38,269 nt of DNA, taken from assembly GCA_000697055.1 (NCBI GenBank), contig JNDT01002374.1:1-38269 (forward strand), read 5' to 3'. This document shows, one piece after another, positions 1 to 11,395 of the stretch. A program made the translations under genes and the position numbers. How positions within the stretch are numbered: the stretch's first letter is position 1; each line of letters begins with the position of its first letter. This DNA is from Saksenaea vasiformis B4078 (taxonomy: Eukaryota; Mucoromycota; Mucoromycetes; Mucorales; Saksenaeaceae). A model generated the notes under the pieces. It did no database searches. It worked only from the letters and a program-made list of their open reading frames with translations, and was not told the DNA's origin.

Positions 1-42
<42 letters not shown>

Positions 43-706
43 GAGTGGAATGAGAAAGAAGAGAAGAAAAAAAAAAAGGAGGTGGCGAACGGGGATAACC
101 GACCAAAATACGTAAAAAAAAAAAAAAAGAAAAAAGAAAAAAATATACCCAGCAAAAAAAACGTAGACGTGGACCAAAAAAGGATGTACGAAATGTGGAC
201 GAAATTCAACACTGTCGCCCCTGAGTGGTACTCTTGGAGTCGGTCTTTTCATTTTTCTGACAAAGATGACTGAGTTTAAACATCAAAAGCAGCCGACCAC
301 GAGCAACCTTAATTTTTTTTTTTTTGCGCGCGGCCCCAAATTAAAAAAAAAAAGTGTCACCGTTTTTTTTACTTCTCTTTTTTTTTTTTATTATTATTAT
401 TTTCTATCAAAATGACAAATAAAGCCAATTTTTCTTTTTTCTTTTTTTATTATTCAAATCCAACCTTACCGGTTTCTTCTACAAACCGTCTTTTTTTTTT
501 TGTTTTTGTTTTTGATGATGGACACCGGCTGTGTGTATGTGTGTCATCGCGAACATTTGTCCGGGTCTAAAGTATAGTAGAGATCATCAGATTGATTATC
601 AACACACTCATTTCGAAAGTTGGAAAGAAAAAAAATAACATAGTTAACAAGAACAAATTTTTTCTTTTGTTTTCAACTCATCCGTGTTTCTTTTTTCTTT
701 TTTTTT
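1..706. other. AT-rich flank with homopolymers, no supported gene
   Basis: The window opens with a 38-base poly-A run, followed by A-rich and then T-rich sequence. This is the 3' flank of the minus-strand gene that ends at 707. An open frame at 82-273 (+) is built largely on A runs giving poly-lysine. Its last 35 or so codons look less biased, so it could be the tail of an exon from a gene lying to the left, but nothing confirms that. Confidence 0.6.
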
Positions 707-2164
707 TTATTCGTTGGTCTTGACCCGATATTTCTCCATTTGTGCACGTACTTCCTCCTAAAATAATAATAATAATAATAACATCATCATCATCAATTGC
801 CACACATTCCCCAATTCTCTTTTTTCACTTACAGGTGACCAGTCATGATTGTTGTAAATTAAAACCGTCTTAGACGCCTTTTTCTTGCCACTATCCGCTA
901 CTGCAGGTGCTGCCGACGTACTAGTAGTTGTAGTAGTAGTAGTAGTGTGGCTAACCTGCCCCGCGCCATAATTAAATCCTGTCCCACCCGATGTTACTGA
1001 TGATGCCGCTGATGCCACCGCTGCTGATGATGATGCTGCTGCTGTTTCAGCCGTCTGATAATAATTCGACGTGGTTGTTGGTGGCGCATACGTTTGCGCA
1101 GCTGCTGATACCGTGGCTGCAGCAGGTGTTGTTGTTGTGGTTGTACTTGTATCAGGCGTAGATGTCGGGGTCGCCGAAGAAGGTGTTGCTGGTGTTGCTG
1201 CCCCAGTAGGTGGCGTTCCATGTGGAGGTACCGATTCACTACTTGCCCATGTACCAGGATAGGAAGGTGCTCTTGATAATACCTTAAATTAAGTACGCCC
1301 TTCTTCTTCTATTCTTTTTCTTTTTTTTTCCGTACTTACCCCGCTGGTGGACGGAAATTGAATGGTTGTGACGGATACGCCGGACGTGGTTGATAATACT
1401 GACTATACTGAGCAGGATAAGGCGCAGGTGCTCCACCAGAAGGTGTAGGTGGCGTATGTGCCGGTGCTGCCGGGGACCCGAAAGTTTGTGGTGAGTAATA
1501 GTTGGTCGGAGAAAATGCTTGTTGTTGTTGTTGTTGCATAACTGCAACACTGTTGCCAGCTTTATGAAGAGCAATTTGTTGCTGAATCTGCTCAGGCGTC
1601 AATTCACCATAATGTCCAGGTCCCAGTGTACGTGGTCGTTTTGGTGGATTGTTCCCAGACATCCGTAACTCGTATGCAATCATATCTTCCGGAGGAATGC
1701 CTTCCATACCGAAAATCTCAATGTCCAACGTTTCTCTGCCAGGTAATGCATTCGGTACCCTATACAATTTACATTCGGTTCCCATTTAGCTTTTTCCCTT
1801 TCTTCTCTCTTTACGCGTCAAATAAAAATAAAAAAAAAGAAATAGAAAAGAAACTCACTTGTTGATTTCCACCTTGTGCACTTGCATGGCATGGACTGCC
1901 ATACCACCCGCTGTGGCTGAAATAAACACGAGTTACAGAACTCTCTTGCAAAACGAATTCAACTTACTCAGCTTTTTGTTGCATACTTCACACTTGAAAT
2001 GTTTTGCCTGAACATGCCCATCTTTTTCAGTCAAATTCATCTTTTTCAGGATCCAAAGTTCCACGTACCCTCTGATGTGTCACTAAAACCTTATCGTCCT
2101 CGAAATCCTTTTCACAGTACCAACACCATGGTCGCATCGTTTTTGATTTCTTCTTCTTACCCAT
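707..2164 (-). CDS. BuGZ/ZNF207-type zinc-finger protein, six exons
   Basis: Predicted 367-residue protein. Exons (minus strand): 2164-2069, 2007-1968, 1916-1859, 1759-1340, 1271-833, 757-707. The N-terminus starts MGKKKKSKTMRPWCWYC and carries two C2H2-like zinc fingers (roughly residues 10-65, split over three exons), then the family hallmark VPNALPGRETLDIEIFGMEG near residues 65-90. The rest is a low-complexity Ala/Thr/Pro/Tyr/Gln tail, ending in a conserved SPEEVRAQ-type motif encoded by the last 51-nt exon. Animal ZNF207/BuGZ binds spindle microtubules and stabilises BUB3 at kinetochores and also acts in splicing; fungal relatives are less studied. The low-complexity middle may support phase separation as in animal BuGZ, but that is inference, and I did not recognise a BUB3-binding GLEBS motif. 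The exon 5 acceptor (TCAAG at 1272) was chosen because it alone keeps frame. Confidence 0.88.
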
Positions 2165-2264
2165 TGTGTGCTAAAAAAACTTAACGGAATAGGCTTACTG
2201 GTGACCCAAAAAAAAAAGTGAAAACATGCAACAAAACGAAAAATTTCGGACTTACGTCACCACT

Positions 2265-2282
2265 GCTAGCTAGCTAGCTAGC
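2265..2282. repeat. (GCTA)n self-complementary tetranucleotide repeat
   Basis: About four and a half perfect copies of GCTA. The repeat is its own reverse complement, so it could form a small cruciform or hairpin. It lies about 100 bases upstream of the BuGZ-like start codon, inside the likely 5' UTR or core promoter. Confidence 0.9.
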
Positions 2283-4687
2283 TTGCTACTCTACGGGAAT
2301 ACCCTTTACCCGCCCGCTTGTACATCACACCATCATCTTCCATGAAAAACAACAGTAGATCGATGTTGCTACTTCATTTTACAGTTACACAGCTAATCAA
2401 CATACTCATCTGTAGTCATTAGCAAAGTGAATTACCATCCATGATCATCATGTACAAAGACAGGATATACATAGATCCTGGTGTAACGGCAAGCGCTTAT
2501 TAAATGAGCCCCTTGACATGATCAACGGTAAATTATCTCTTTGATTAGCATAAATGATCATTCAATCCTCTCACGCTAATAAAAATTTGCTATAACGCTG
2601 CTTAGTCATACCGTTTGGAAGAATTTCCAGTTCATTGAACTAATTGCCCCAGAAACCCATACCTTCAAACACCCTCCCCCACGTGAATGTATGCATTTGC
2701 ATAACTAAAGAAAAAAAAATTGGACAATGGTTCTCGATCTACTTGACATGGCCACTGTGTCGTCGGTTGCATCCCTGCATCATGCACAGCTATTCTGTAC
2801 TGAAAATCCTAAACCATTCATGTTGCTGTCACTACAAAATCTTTTCTATTTTTGCGTAAAAAAAAACTTGATCTTTTGCACTACTCCAAATAGACGTTGG
2901 ATCCGTAAAAGGCCAAGTTTTCGCTAAGGAAGGAATAGAATAATCAACCAAATTCATACTTCGCTTACGTCAACTTGGCCCTCAGATGGACGCAAAGTTT
3001 ATTTGAGTACCGCAAAAAGGTTCTTCGTGGAAGGCAGCTTACCTTCCCCCCTCGGAAAACCAACGCCATGAATCCATGGCGGCCGTATCTTGCACCAAGG
3101 GGTGCAGGCAGGAGGGCAAGGTCGTCAAAACGAACTTACCAATTGGCAGAAGCATGACAATGTCCATCCATCCATCTATTGTGGAGGTTTAAGTGACACA
3201 ACATTTAGCGAAGTGACGAGTAAGGAGCATCCCAGCCGAGATGATTTGGAAGTGTATTCCATCAAAAAAAGAAAAAAAAATGCATGCCAGGTAGGTAAAA
3301 AGTGAACAGAGCCGAAGATCCATCTTCCCCTTAAATGCTCATCACTATCCCGTTCATCTGAGCTATTTTCTTTCATAGAAACGGGAACCAGTCTCTGGTA
3401 CCGAAAATACAGCACGTTAACACAAGGTGCTTGGATCGACGTGAAAGGGACTACTTTCCCCAGCATAGAGTTTATTTGGAGGAAAACGCCAGATGATCTT
3501 AAACTGACGTGACAAACTCAGTATGTTCGGCAGCCAAAAAAAAAAAAAAAAAAGAACAGGAGTCAATAGAGCCCCTATCGGCTGCTGATCCCTTCATTAC
3601 GCCGCATCACACAACATTCTTATTCTATTTATGATTTACTTCTCTCAGAAACTTCTTTTTTAAACCGTAATGCTAAGAAATGATTGACCTCAAGATTTTG
3701 TACCATGTGTATTATTATTAACACGACCATTATTAGATGATTTAAATTTTTGGCGTATTTTCTGAAAGATGATAGACGGTGTAACCTTATGCCTTTTTAG
3801 AGGGAGTGCTCGGACATCGTCCTACTTGGGACGTGATGGAATGAAAAAGCGGACTCCTTCACCCGAACCATTTCCAAAAATAACAGATGCCCATGTCAAG
3901 GCCGAACCGGGTCCTCACTTCCTTATGACATAGTCGGTATACACATGAATACTACTACTCACCAGCAATAAGATGCAATGCTTGTCTAAAAAGTGTACAT
4001 CCTCCGCCAAACCTTAATTTCTTATCTTTTTTTTTTGGTTTTAGCTTTCGCTTTGTCACAGTGCATAAGATTTTCTCTATCAAACTATATGACGCAAACA
4101 AGTCTCTCGCTCTCGCGCACTCTCGCTACAGCTGCCACAATCATAAACTTTGTAAATCCACACTAGCAGGCTTGTGCATAGTGGGCTCAACTTCAAAGTA
4201 AACAAGGCTTTCATTTTTAGCAGCCATGCAAAGACATCATGCCACTGCATCCATAGGCAAGAAATAACATATTTCCTAAATAATCTGTTTGATTTCATGC
4301 ACACACACAAAAAGCCGTCTAGTACGCTTCCTTACGTCTTCTTCGTCCGCATGACCTGTTCTAGCTAATCATCCCCTGTCTGTTTCAATACCTCTTACCC
4401 GCCTAACCGCTAAAGTGAAAGGATCCGCAACGAATGAAAGTAACACAAGTTGTGTGTTCTCCGTTTTCGTTCCTTGAAAATCATTGAACGAATGCGCCAA
4501 TGGTACAGCAACCGACTTGCAAACGACACACCTGGTAACAAATCTTTACAATGAAGCAAAAGAGCCAACCATATAGGACAAAACAAATATTTGGCGTAGT
4601 GCGTCCGCGTGGTTACTGTTAGTTAGCAGAACTTTAGGATCCATTTAACAAGAATTCAACGATTTGCTGTTTCAACTGCAGAAATGA

Positions 4688-4964
4688 GAGAGACGTGTCG
4701 GGACGTACAGCCAAAAGCAAACGTCTAGTTAAGGGAAAAGAGGTAAAAAAAAAATCAGTATTGAGGATCAAACGTCACCTAACGTTCATGGCTCATTACC
4801 TTCCAACAGCTAGAATCAGGAGCGTCAACTTTCCAATGATACAAATAATGTGGCTCGGCTACCATGCAGATACCATTGATCTTAATAAAGATTGTTTCTA
4901 TGTGTTGCACAAAAATACTTTACTTAAAGATGGGAGAATAGCCTTAACAGAGATTACAAGGTGA
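4688..4964 (+). pseudogene. Possible decayed coding fragment (unidentified)
   Basis: An open frame follows a plausible acceptor (CAACTGCAG) and reads NERDVSGRTAKSK, then about 75 more codons to a stop at 4962-4964. I did not recognise a family with confidence. The start resembles, from memory only, a motif in lineage-expanded Mucorales hypothetical proteins. No upstream exon or downstream continuation could be built, so it is either a relic or chance. Confidence 0.25.
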
Positions 4965-5480
4965 AATTATTTTTTTTCACACAAGTTGACAGGAACTCAG
5001 GCAAGAAGAAGAATAGTCTTTCGTTGTTCGTTCGTCATCATTCTTTTTTCTGTATGTCAATTTCCTGGGAAAATGCAAATTTACAGGCACACACGTTTGG
5101 TACATTTACAATAAAGTTGACACACTACTCAGCATTTGTTGAGCTAACCACCAGATCATCTCAATCTGGTCTGCCTCGGGTTCCTAGTTGTTTCAGGCCC
5201 CAATGTCATTTTTCTCTGGGATAGAGTTTATCCATACAGTTCGCAAGGGAAAAGAGTAATTTGTCATGTAGTGCGAAAAGTTTATCCGTTGTGTCCCAAG
5301 GCAGAGCATCGAAGGATGCTCTTGGAAACGGTCAGTGTCCTGTCCTCTGTCTGTCATTTTACTACCGAATTCTGATGGCGGGCTGCGACTGAAAAAGAAA
5401 AAAAGCGTGATCGGCGATTTGCCGCAAAAATTCGCCCTCGAACTTATTCTGTTCTGCATCGCCCAAAAAGATCAAAAAGT

Positions 5481-7010
5481 ATGGGCAAGGCAAAAAGAAG
5501 CATCAATCCCGCCGATGCACTGCGTAAGGACGTCTTCTTCTCAATGACGATACTGAACCAGGAATAGGAAAGGCACAACGTAAACGCGAGTTAAAAAAGG
5601 TGGGTGCCATGGAGAGGAAGAAAGAAGAAAGCGATGGATTGATCATCGATTGGCTTTAGAACAAAGAAGAACGTAAACGTGCGCGTGATTTTGCTTTATC
5701 AAAGAAAGATCCAAATCGACTGCGAAATGAGCTCTCACGTCTCGAGAATCAAGGTTAGCATCAGAAACCATTAGGTCGCTCTCTCATTGACAAACTTGAA
5801 TGTAGCTCGATCGAACCAACTGGACAAGAGTGGACAAGCGCGCTTGCAAGCACTGAAAGATGATATTCGAAGAATTGAAAGAGCAAAAAAGGTAAATGAT
5901 AGAGTTCGTGGAGAGAGAGAGAGAGAAAACGATACTCATTTATTTTGTCAGGCAACAGGCCTTACTGGGTTGGTGTCTTTATGCCACATCATTCGATCCT
6001 AACTAATAACTATTTCAGAGCGCAGGAAGCATTAGCAGCACGACAGCAAAAACAGCAACAACAACAACAGCAGCAGGAGGCAAGGAAACTTGTGTATGAT
6101 CCAAGAAAGGGCACATTTGTTCCTGTAAAAAAGAAAGGTAAGTCTTTTACTTCGTTTAGGTTGCAAATTAGGCTTATCAGCCGATGGTTAGCAACGGAAA
6201 AGACAGCAAAGAGGACGAAACAAGAAGATGAAGATGAATCCATGAGTTCTTCTTCTTCTTCTTCTGATTCGGATACCTCGGATTCAGACGAAAGTGAAAC
6301 GTCTTCGGAGGAAGAAGATCGATCGGATGCAGAAGAGGAAGAGGAGGACGAAGATATTCCGTTACCACCAGGTCCACCACCAGCCATGGATTCAGACGAT
6401 GAGGATATTCCTCTCCCCTCAGGTCCACCTCCACCACAGCCTTTCCAGGAACAACTCGCACCTATCCAAGCAGCACAGATACAACAGGCCGCACGACCAC
6501 CACCACCTCCTCCTCCCCCACCTCCGTACCCACCTTCCCACTTCCCAGGTTATTATGGCATGGAATACGGTGCGATGGCATACCATCATCGACCTCCGCC
6601 GCCGCCTCCTCCACCCCCATGTAAGTCTATCTTTTTTTATTTATTGATTTAGAGTCTGTCGTAGTGACTTTAGATTTTTGTTAGATGCATACCGTCCTCC
6701 ACAAACCTATAGTCGACCAGCCACAATAACAGCTATGCCCACAGCCACAGCAGCACCTGTTCATTATCAACAACCACCATCTTCTGAAACAGAGAAACCA
6801 GCGAAACCAGTAGTAGTAGAATCTACACCGGTGACTATTTCTGCTGAGCCAAAGCTTCGAGATCTGCAAAAAGAACTGCTTGGATTTGTGCCTGCAGCTC
6901 TTCGCCGAAAACAAGCAGCAGCCAAGAGAACAGCGGCGTTACCAAAAGGTGCAAGACCTACAATTAATGCAGCACCAGAGATAGATGATGACAACGATGA
7001 GGAAGCATAA
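5481..7010 (+). CDS. WBP11-type pre-mRNA splicing factor, eight exons
   Basis: Predicted 381-residue protein. Exons: 5481-5523, 5568-5599, 5660-5753, 5806-5891, 5952-5968, 6019-6137, 6192-6620, 6685-7010. The N-terminus MGKAKRSINPADALRKAQRK, followed by KKDPNRLRNEL and LDKSGQARLQALKDD, is the WBP11 N-terminal (Wbp11) domain, about residues 1-85. Then come a poly-Gln run, a basic KKK stretch, a Ser/Asp/Glu acidic segment, and PPGPPP/PSGPPPP and poly-Pro runs of the kind that bind WW domains. The C-terminus (DLQKELLGFVPAALRRKQ) matches the conserved WBP11 tail. WBP11 is nuclear and works with PQBP1 and spliceosome components. The 17-nt exon 5 is inferred: without it the frame does not close between exons 4 and 6, and its donor (GTTGGT) is weak, so that junction is the least certain. 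Confidence 0.87.
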
Positions 7011-7316
7011 AGAAAGAAAAATGACGGGGCCCGGTTTATTTTGACATGACCAATTTGATTTCTCTTTTTCTTTCTGTCATTTTGTTCGTTATGAAACTGA
7101 CATCTGGTGAAAGATGTCATCATGTGTGTTACATGGTGATTCTTAAAAAAAAAAAGAATGAACTAGATAGTGTCATTCGAAGAAGAAGAAGAAGAAAACC
7201 TTAATGGATTGCACCATCTTAGGAGAAAGAGATGATCCGATGATAAGAAGATGGCTATCCGGAATCTTACACAAGTCTTACCTAGAATATACATCATTTC
7301 CAAGTGAATATGTCAT

Positions 7317-7340
7317 GTCAGTCAGTCAGTCAGTCAGTCA
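7317..7340. repeat. (GTCA)6 microsatellite
   Basis: Six perfect tandem copies of GTCA lie in the convergent intergenic region. Confidence 0.95.
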
Positions 7341-7409
7341 GAGGGAACCAGACAAACTCAAACCCCCCAACAACCAAAGCAACCATGCTGTGAAAGTTTT
7401 GACCCTCGT

Positions 7410-7437
7410 CCCCCCCCCCCCCCCCCCTTTTTTTTTT
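7410..7437. repeat. Poly-C (18) followed by poly-T (10)
   Basis: Eighteen consecutive C residues run straight into ten T residues. A C run this long is unusual in this AT-leaning window. The opposite strand is G18, which could form a quadruplex-like structure. It is also a site where sequencing length errors are likely. Confidence 0.9.
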
Positions 7438-7970
7438 CTCTTTCTTTTTTCCTTTTTCCCCAGGCCAGGTTGCCCTTTTTTTCGCCCCGCGTTTCGCGGT
7501 CTCTTTAGGTCACACAATCCATGATGTGATGGCTATCTTTTGTACACATGCCATGCGAGAAAAAAAAACATGAGAACCGGGCAGGATCTTGGTCTCACGG
7601 AATAGAAAGCCGAAACATGGTTTACCAAGGAGACGAAGAAAAAAGAAAAAGTTGGTCCAACTTTTTCAAGTGAATGCATAAACTCGCTCCGTGTCTACTG
7701 AAAACGACGACAGATGATTCAATAGAGTATGTGCAAGGTACAAAAAGGGTTGGATCTGCAAGTTTCAGTGATTAGATCGCTTTACTTGAAATCTTTTTTG
7801 TTTCTCTTACAGTTTGACTCCAAGAAACTGATGACAACAATAGAAAAAAGGTTACCGTTTCCCTAATACGAGAGAGATAGAGGGAGAGAGACACAGACAT
7901 AGACGAACGGACGGACAGACGGACGGACTGGGGTTACCACATGTTTATTTTATTTTCCGTTCATGTCGTT

Positions 7971-8022
7971 CCTCTCTTCTTCTTCTTCCTTCTTCTTCTC
8001 CTCCTCCTCCTCCTCCTTCTTG
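7971..8022. repeat. Pyrimidine tract (CTT/CTC)n
   Basis: A nearly pure pyrimidine tract of CTT and CTC units in intergenic DNA. Confidence 0.85.
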
Positions 8023-8647
8023 ACCTTTCAAACATCTCCTATTTTTTTCTGATCCCATTGGCACTTTTCATCATCAAATATTATTTCATTGTGAAGAAAG
8101 GGGAGAAAAGAAGAAGGAGGAGGGAGTAGTAGTAATAGTAGTAGTAGAATAGTGGCTAAGCGAGTCTAGTTACGTTGTGTATGTGTGTCAGACCCTTACT
8201 ATAAGCCAATCAATTCATGGTGGCGTGTACTAGTTGAATTAGATCAGAAGACCTATCTTTATAAGATCACACGACCCATTTGTATGTCATAACGATAGAG
8301 AGCAAATATCAGATGACTCATGGATGATTACTTGATATGAAGGATGGATGACTGTGCACACTATTTATGTGGGGTCAATGAAGCTATCAATTTCAAATAC
8401 ATTGAATATATATACAGAGGAGTCAAGGGGAAAGAAGAAGTAGAGGGGAAAGAAAAAGAAAAAGAAATAAAGCTTTCTTGTCTATACTACAAGCAAATTT
8501 GTGAAAATACAATACACAAAGAAGAAGAAAAAAGAATAAAATAAGCGAGGGAAAAAAAAAAAAAAAGAACGGGGGAGAGAGAGAGACAGAGAAGCCTGCT
8601 GTTATACATCGGAGCTTGGAAAGGGAGTGAAATAATGGATGATTTTT

Positions 8648-8809
8648 TTAACTTTTGAATCGTTTTGTTACACGTCCGACTGCCGATCGTTTGATCCGTT
8701 TTTCACGCTTAACTAAAAAAGGAAGATCAGTTTGAAGCCCTTGGGAGGAGTGAAGAGGAGAATGAAAAGCAAGATAGAGAGAGATACACACAGAAAAAGA
8801 GAGAGAGAG

Positions 8810-8842
<33 letters not shown>

Positions 8843-9676
8843 GAGAGAGATGTAACTCTGATCATCTCCTTGAATGCTTACCTTCTCGTTTAAGTCGACT
8901 GCAACGTCTCTTGATCCCTCGGCGTCTCCCTTTTTCGGCTGTGGGATGTTGTGGATCAGAATCCACTAGGATCATGGGCAAAATACGTCGGCGGGCATTG
9001 ATGAACCAGTTGCTGATCTGATTCAACGTCAACCCTGTCTCTGCCTTTAACAGGTTTTTCTCGTCTTCCGTAGGGTAAGGGTCCCGGCAATGATCGACCA
9101 GCCATTGTTTAAGAATGGCTGTCACCGGCTTTGGTAAATTGCCGCGTCGACGATGTTGTTGGTGAGGATGTGATTGTGTCAGCAGCGACAGTTCGCGTGA
9201 AGGTTCCTGGTGCGAGAAATGATGGACAGTTTTTTCATTTTCCTCGACCTTTGACTTCCAGCCAATGGTGGGCCCGACACACACGTCTTCGTGCTGGAAC
9301 CGTTCACAGAGAGGTGGCGTCCGAGGAAGCGACGGACTACGACGTTGGTGTGGTGAATAAGAGGATTGCGAATCGCCATCGTCTGTAGGCGTCGCTGTGC
9401 GAGTACTTTGGATGACATTTGTCCAAAATCTTCCATTATTTCTTAGCATGTTATGAATCCGTTCTTTCTTGATCTGAATCAATGGGGAATAATGTGGATC
9501 ACCGTAAGGAACGTGAACATGTTTCTGGTCACCATAGGTATGGTCATGGAAAATAATGACGGGGCTGAATATCTATGGAAACCGGGAAAGAAAATCACTT
9601 AGTGATCTTCTTCTATTCCAAAGGGAAAAAAACCTACTCTTTTTCCAAACGGAGGCGAGTCGTGATGATAAAGCAT
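8648..9676 (-). CDS. TALE/KN-class homeodomain transcription factor, three exons
   Basis: Predicted 264-residue protein. Exons: 9676-9638, 9572-8882, 8712-8648. The homeodomain spans about residues 154-212. It starts RRRGNLPKP, has the three-residue loop extension typical of TALE proteins (RDPYPTEDEK) and the recognition helix QISNWFINARRR. It therefore belongs to the Homeobox_KN (PBX/MEIS/KNOX/IRX-like) class, a nuclear DNA-binding regulator. The N-terminal 150 residues are His/Ser/Pro-rich with no recognised domain. The tail is strongly basic (RRRGIKRR, VKREKRIKR) and may add nuclear localisation. The last exon is inferred from a TTTTTTAG acceptor that keeps frame and ends in a stop. The last intron (8881-8713) contains a long CT microsatellite in the transcript sense. 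Fungal TALE genes include mating-type and developmental regulators, but nothing here shows a mating locus. Confidence 0.85.
8774..8850. repeat. (GA)n/(GAAA)n purine tract inside the homeobox gene's last intron
   Basis: A nearly uninterrupted A/G tract on the plus strand, reading as CT-rich in the homeobox transcript. It probably serves as an extended polypyrimidine region upstream of the last acceptor. Confidence 0.9.
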
Positions 9677-11377
9677 GATAAACAAAAAGCGAGAGACAAG
9701 CTAAATGGAGAGAGAAAGAAATAGAGAGAGTGTGTGAGAGAGTGAGAGAGAGTGAGAGAGAGAAAGCGGAAAGAGGACGAGTTAAGGAAGAGGGAAAAAG
9801 AAAAAGAGAGAGGCTTTTTTTTATAGTGACAATTTGATCAGCAATCTAAAAAGCTGTAACACCATTTTGTTACTTCTATGAACACTTTCCATGCTTCCCT
9901 TTTCGATCATTTCCCTCTCTATCGCTTCAATTCTTGGTTCGAGCTAATCCAAAACAATGACTTCCTGATTAGGGCATTATGGGATGTTCTTGGCTTTCGC
10001 CTTCATCGTGGCCAATCTGTCAATTCTTTAAGGTAAATAAACGCATGAATAAATAAATAATAATAAAAATAAAATAGAATAGACGAAGCTGATAGAGAGA
10101 GAGAAAGAGTAAGTAAGAAAGAGCATACACTGTGCCTCATTGGTCGAGAGAGGGGGAGAACGGAAAATCTCAAACATTTGTTTATCCTCTATCTCTCTCT
10201 GTGTGTCTCTCTCTTTCTTTTTCTCTCTCTACCCCTTGCCCTCCTTCCCTTTTTTCACAGACGCTTCTCTATCGCTCGTATATTCATAGTCTAACCTACA
10301 CCTTCTTCTTCCTTCTTTAAATTTACTTTTTTCTATTTCTATAAAAAAATAAAAACAAAGTCGAGACTAAAATATTCCAAAAATCGACCTTTTATCTACT
10401 TATTGTAATAATAATAATAATGATAATAATTCACTTGCCAATCGTCGTCTTTCTGTCAATGTGTAAATTTCTTGTTGCCTAGCAAAACTAGGAAATGGAA
10501 AGGTAGATCCTATGGAAGCATACGTACACTTGAAACCCGCCCCCCTTTTTTTTTTTTGCCTTCCACCTTGTTCCCTTCCTTGGCAGTCTGCTGAAAAAAA
10601 AAAGAAGTGATATGCACTACATAACATTTAATAATGGATAGTCAAGCCGGAAAAAAAAAGTGTCCCTGATTTCGGGCGCGCTGGCTTTAGACGCCAAAGA
10701 GCAAAAAAACACATGGCAGGTAGACAATTTGTGATGGATGGAACGATGATGACCCTGATCCGTATCAAACCAAGAAAAAGGTCATCTGTGATTGCGTTTG
10801 ATTAGATGCAGTCATATGTAATTAGAGAAAAAAAAACGTGGAGAGCGAGAGCGAGAGAGAGAGACAGAGACAGAGAAAAAGGGCTGTCATGAAGAAACCA
10901 TCGAAATAGAAAAGAGAACCAATGACACGCAATTTGCAAATACAACTGCTGAGCGAAAAAAAAAAAAGTTTATTCTGCAGTCGAAACTTAATGTAGAGTT
11001 GATCCTTGTTCGTTTGACGGGCCACGTGTGAAGGTTAAAGAGGAAGGCTTGGGGTAAAAGTGTAACCTTTAGAGACGTTCCGCAGCAATGACTCATTGAA
11101 CTGCGCCATATTTGCATTTAAAGATCTGCCCTTTTTCCCCCACAAAAATAAAGAAATCTCCTTTGCGCAAAATAGTACATTGATCTTAACCAAAACATAA
11201 ACTACTACTTACTATTCTTACCATGATGCTACCCATGACAAACAAACACTCCTGCCAAAATTCCCATTTTCCTGTTACCCTGGTTAACCCAATGACCAAC
11301 ACTGTTACTCTATTCAAGACGCAATCCACGAGCAGCTGGAGGAAGAGAGAAGAACAAGAAGAAGAAGAAGAAGCACC
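9677..11377. other. 1.7-kb divergent upstream region with GA/CT repeats
   Basis: This lies between the divergent homeobox gene (-) and the uncharacterised gene (+), so it should carry both promoters. Microsatellites sit at 9707-9767 (GA/GTGA), 10186-10230 (CT) and 10840-10876 (GAGA/GCGA). No other coding region is supported; the open frames here are low-complexity. Confidence 0.55.
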
Positions 11378-11395
11378 ATGGAAGCGCGGTTATGA
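11378..11395 (+). promoter_or_regulatory. Five-codon uORF overlapping the next start codon as ATGA
   Basis: An ATG in a strong context (CACCATGG) opens a five-codon frame. Its TGA stop overlaps the ATG at 11392 of the downstream gene by two bases (ATGA). Ribosomes would meet this ATG first, so the main frame would need leaky scanning or termination-reinitiation. Alternatively, the downstream gene has an unseen upstream exon and the ATG at 11392 is internal. Confidence 0.5.

Larger units (their letters stand above)
2165..5480. other. Gene-poor 3.3-kb interval between divergent genes
   Basis: This lies between the divergent BuGZ-like (-) and WBP11-like (+) genes. The ends should hold their promoters. 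A self-complementary GCTA repeat sits at 2265-2282, about 100 bases upstream of the BuGZ start. The interior has only short or interrupted frames (best at about 3075-3512 and 4688-4964, plus strand), with no recognisable domain, tRNA or terminal repeats. It could contain decayed coding sequence. Confidence 0.55.
7011..8647. other. Convergent intergenic region rich in simple repeats
   Basis: This lies between the ends of the WBP11-like (+) and homeobox (-) genes. It holds a GTCA repeat, an 18-C run followed by T, a CTT/CTC tract and several A/G-rich stretches. No coding region or structured RNA was recognised. Confidence 0.6.

Noticed and set aside
82..273. A 63-codon plus-strand frame at the window start
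   Set aside because: Its poly-lysine comes from A runs. The non-repetitive tail is too short to support a gene without the sequence to the left.
7861..10880. Apparent open frames rich in Leu/Ser/Phe or Lys/Glu/Arg
   Set aside because: They are translations of CT and GA microsatellites.
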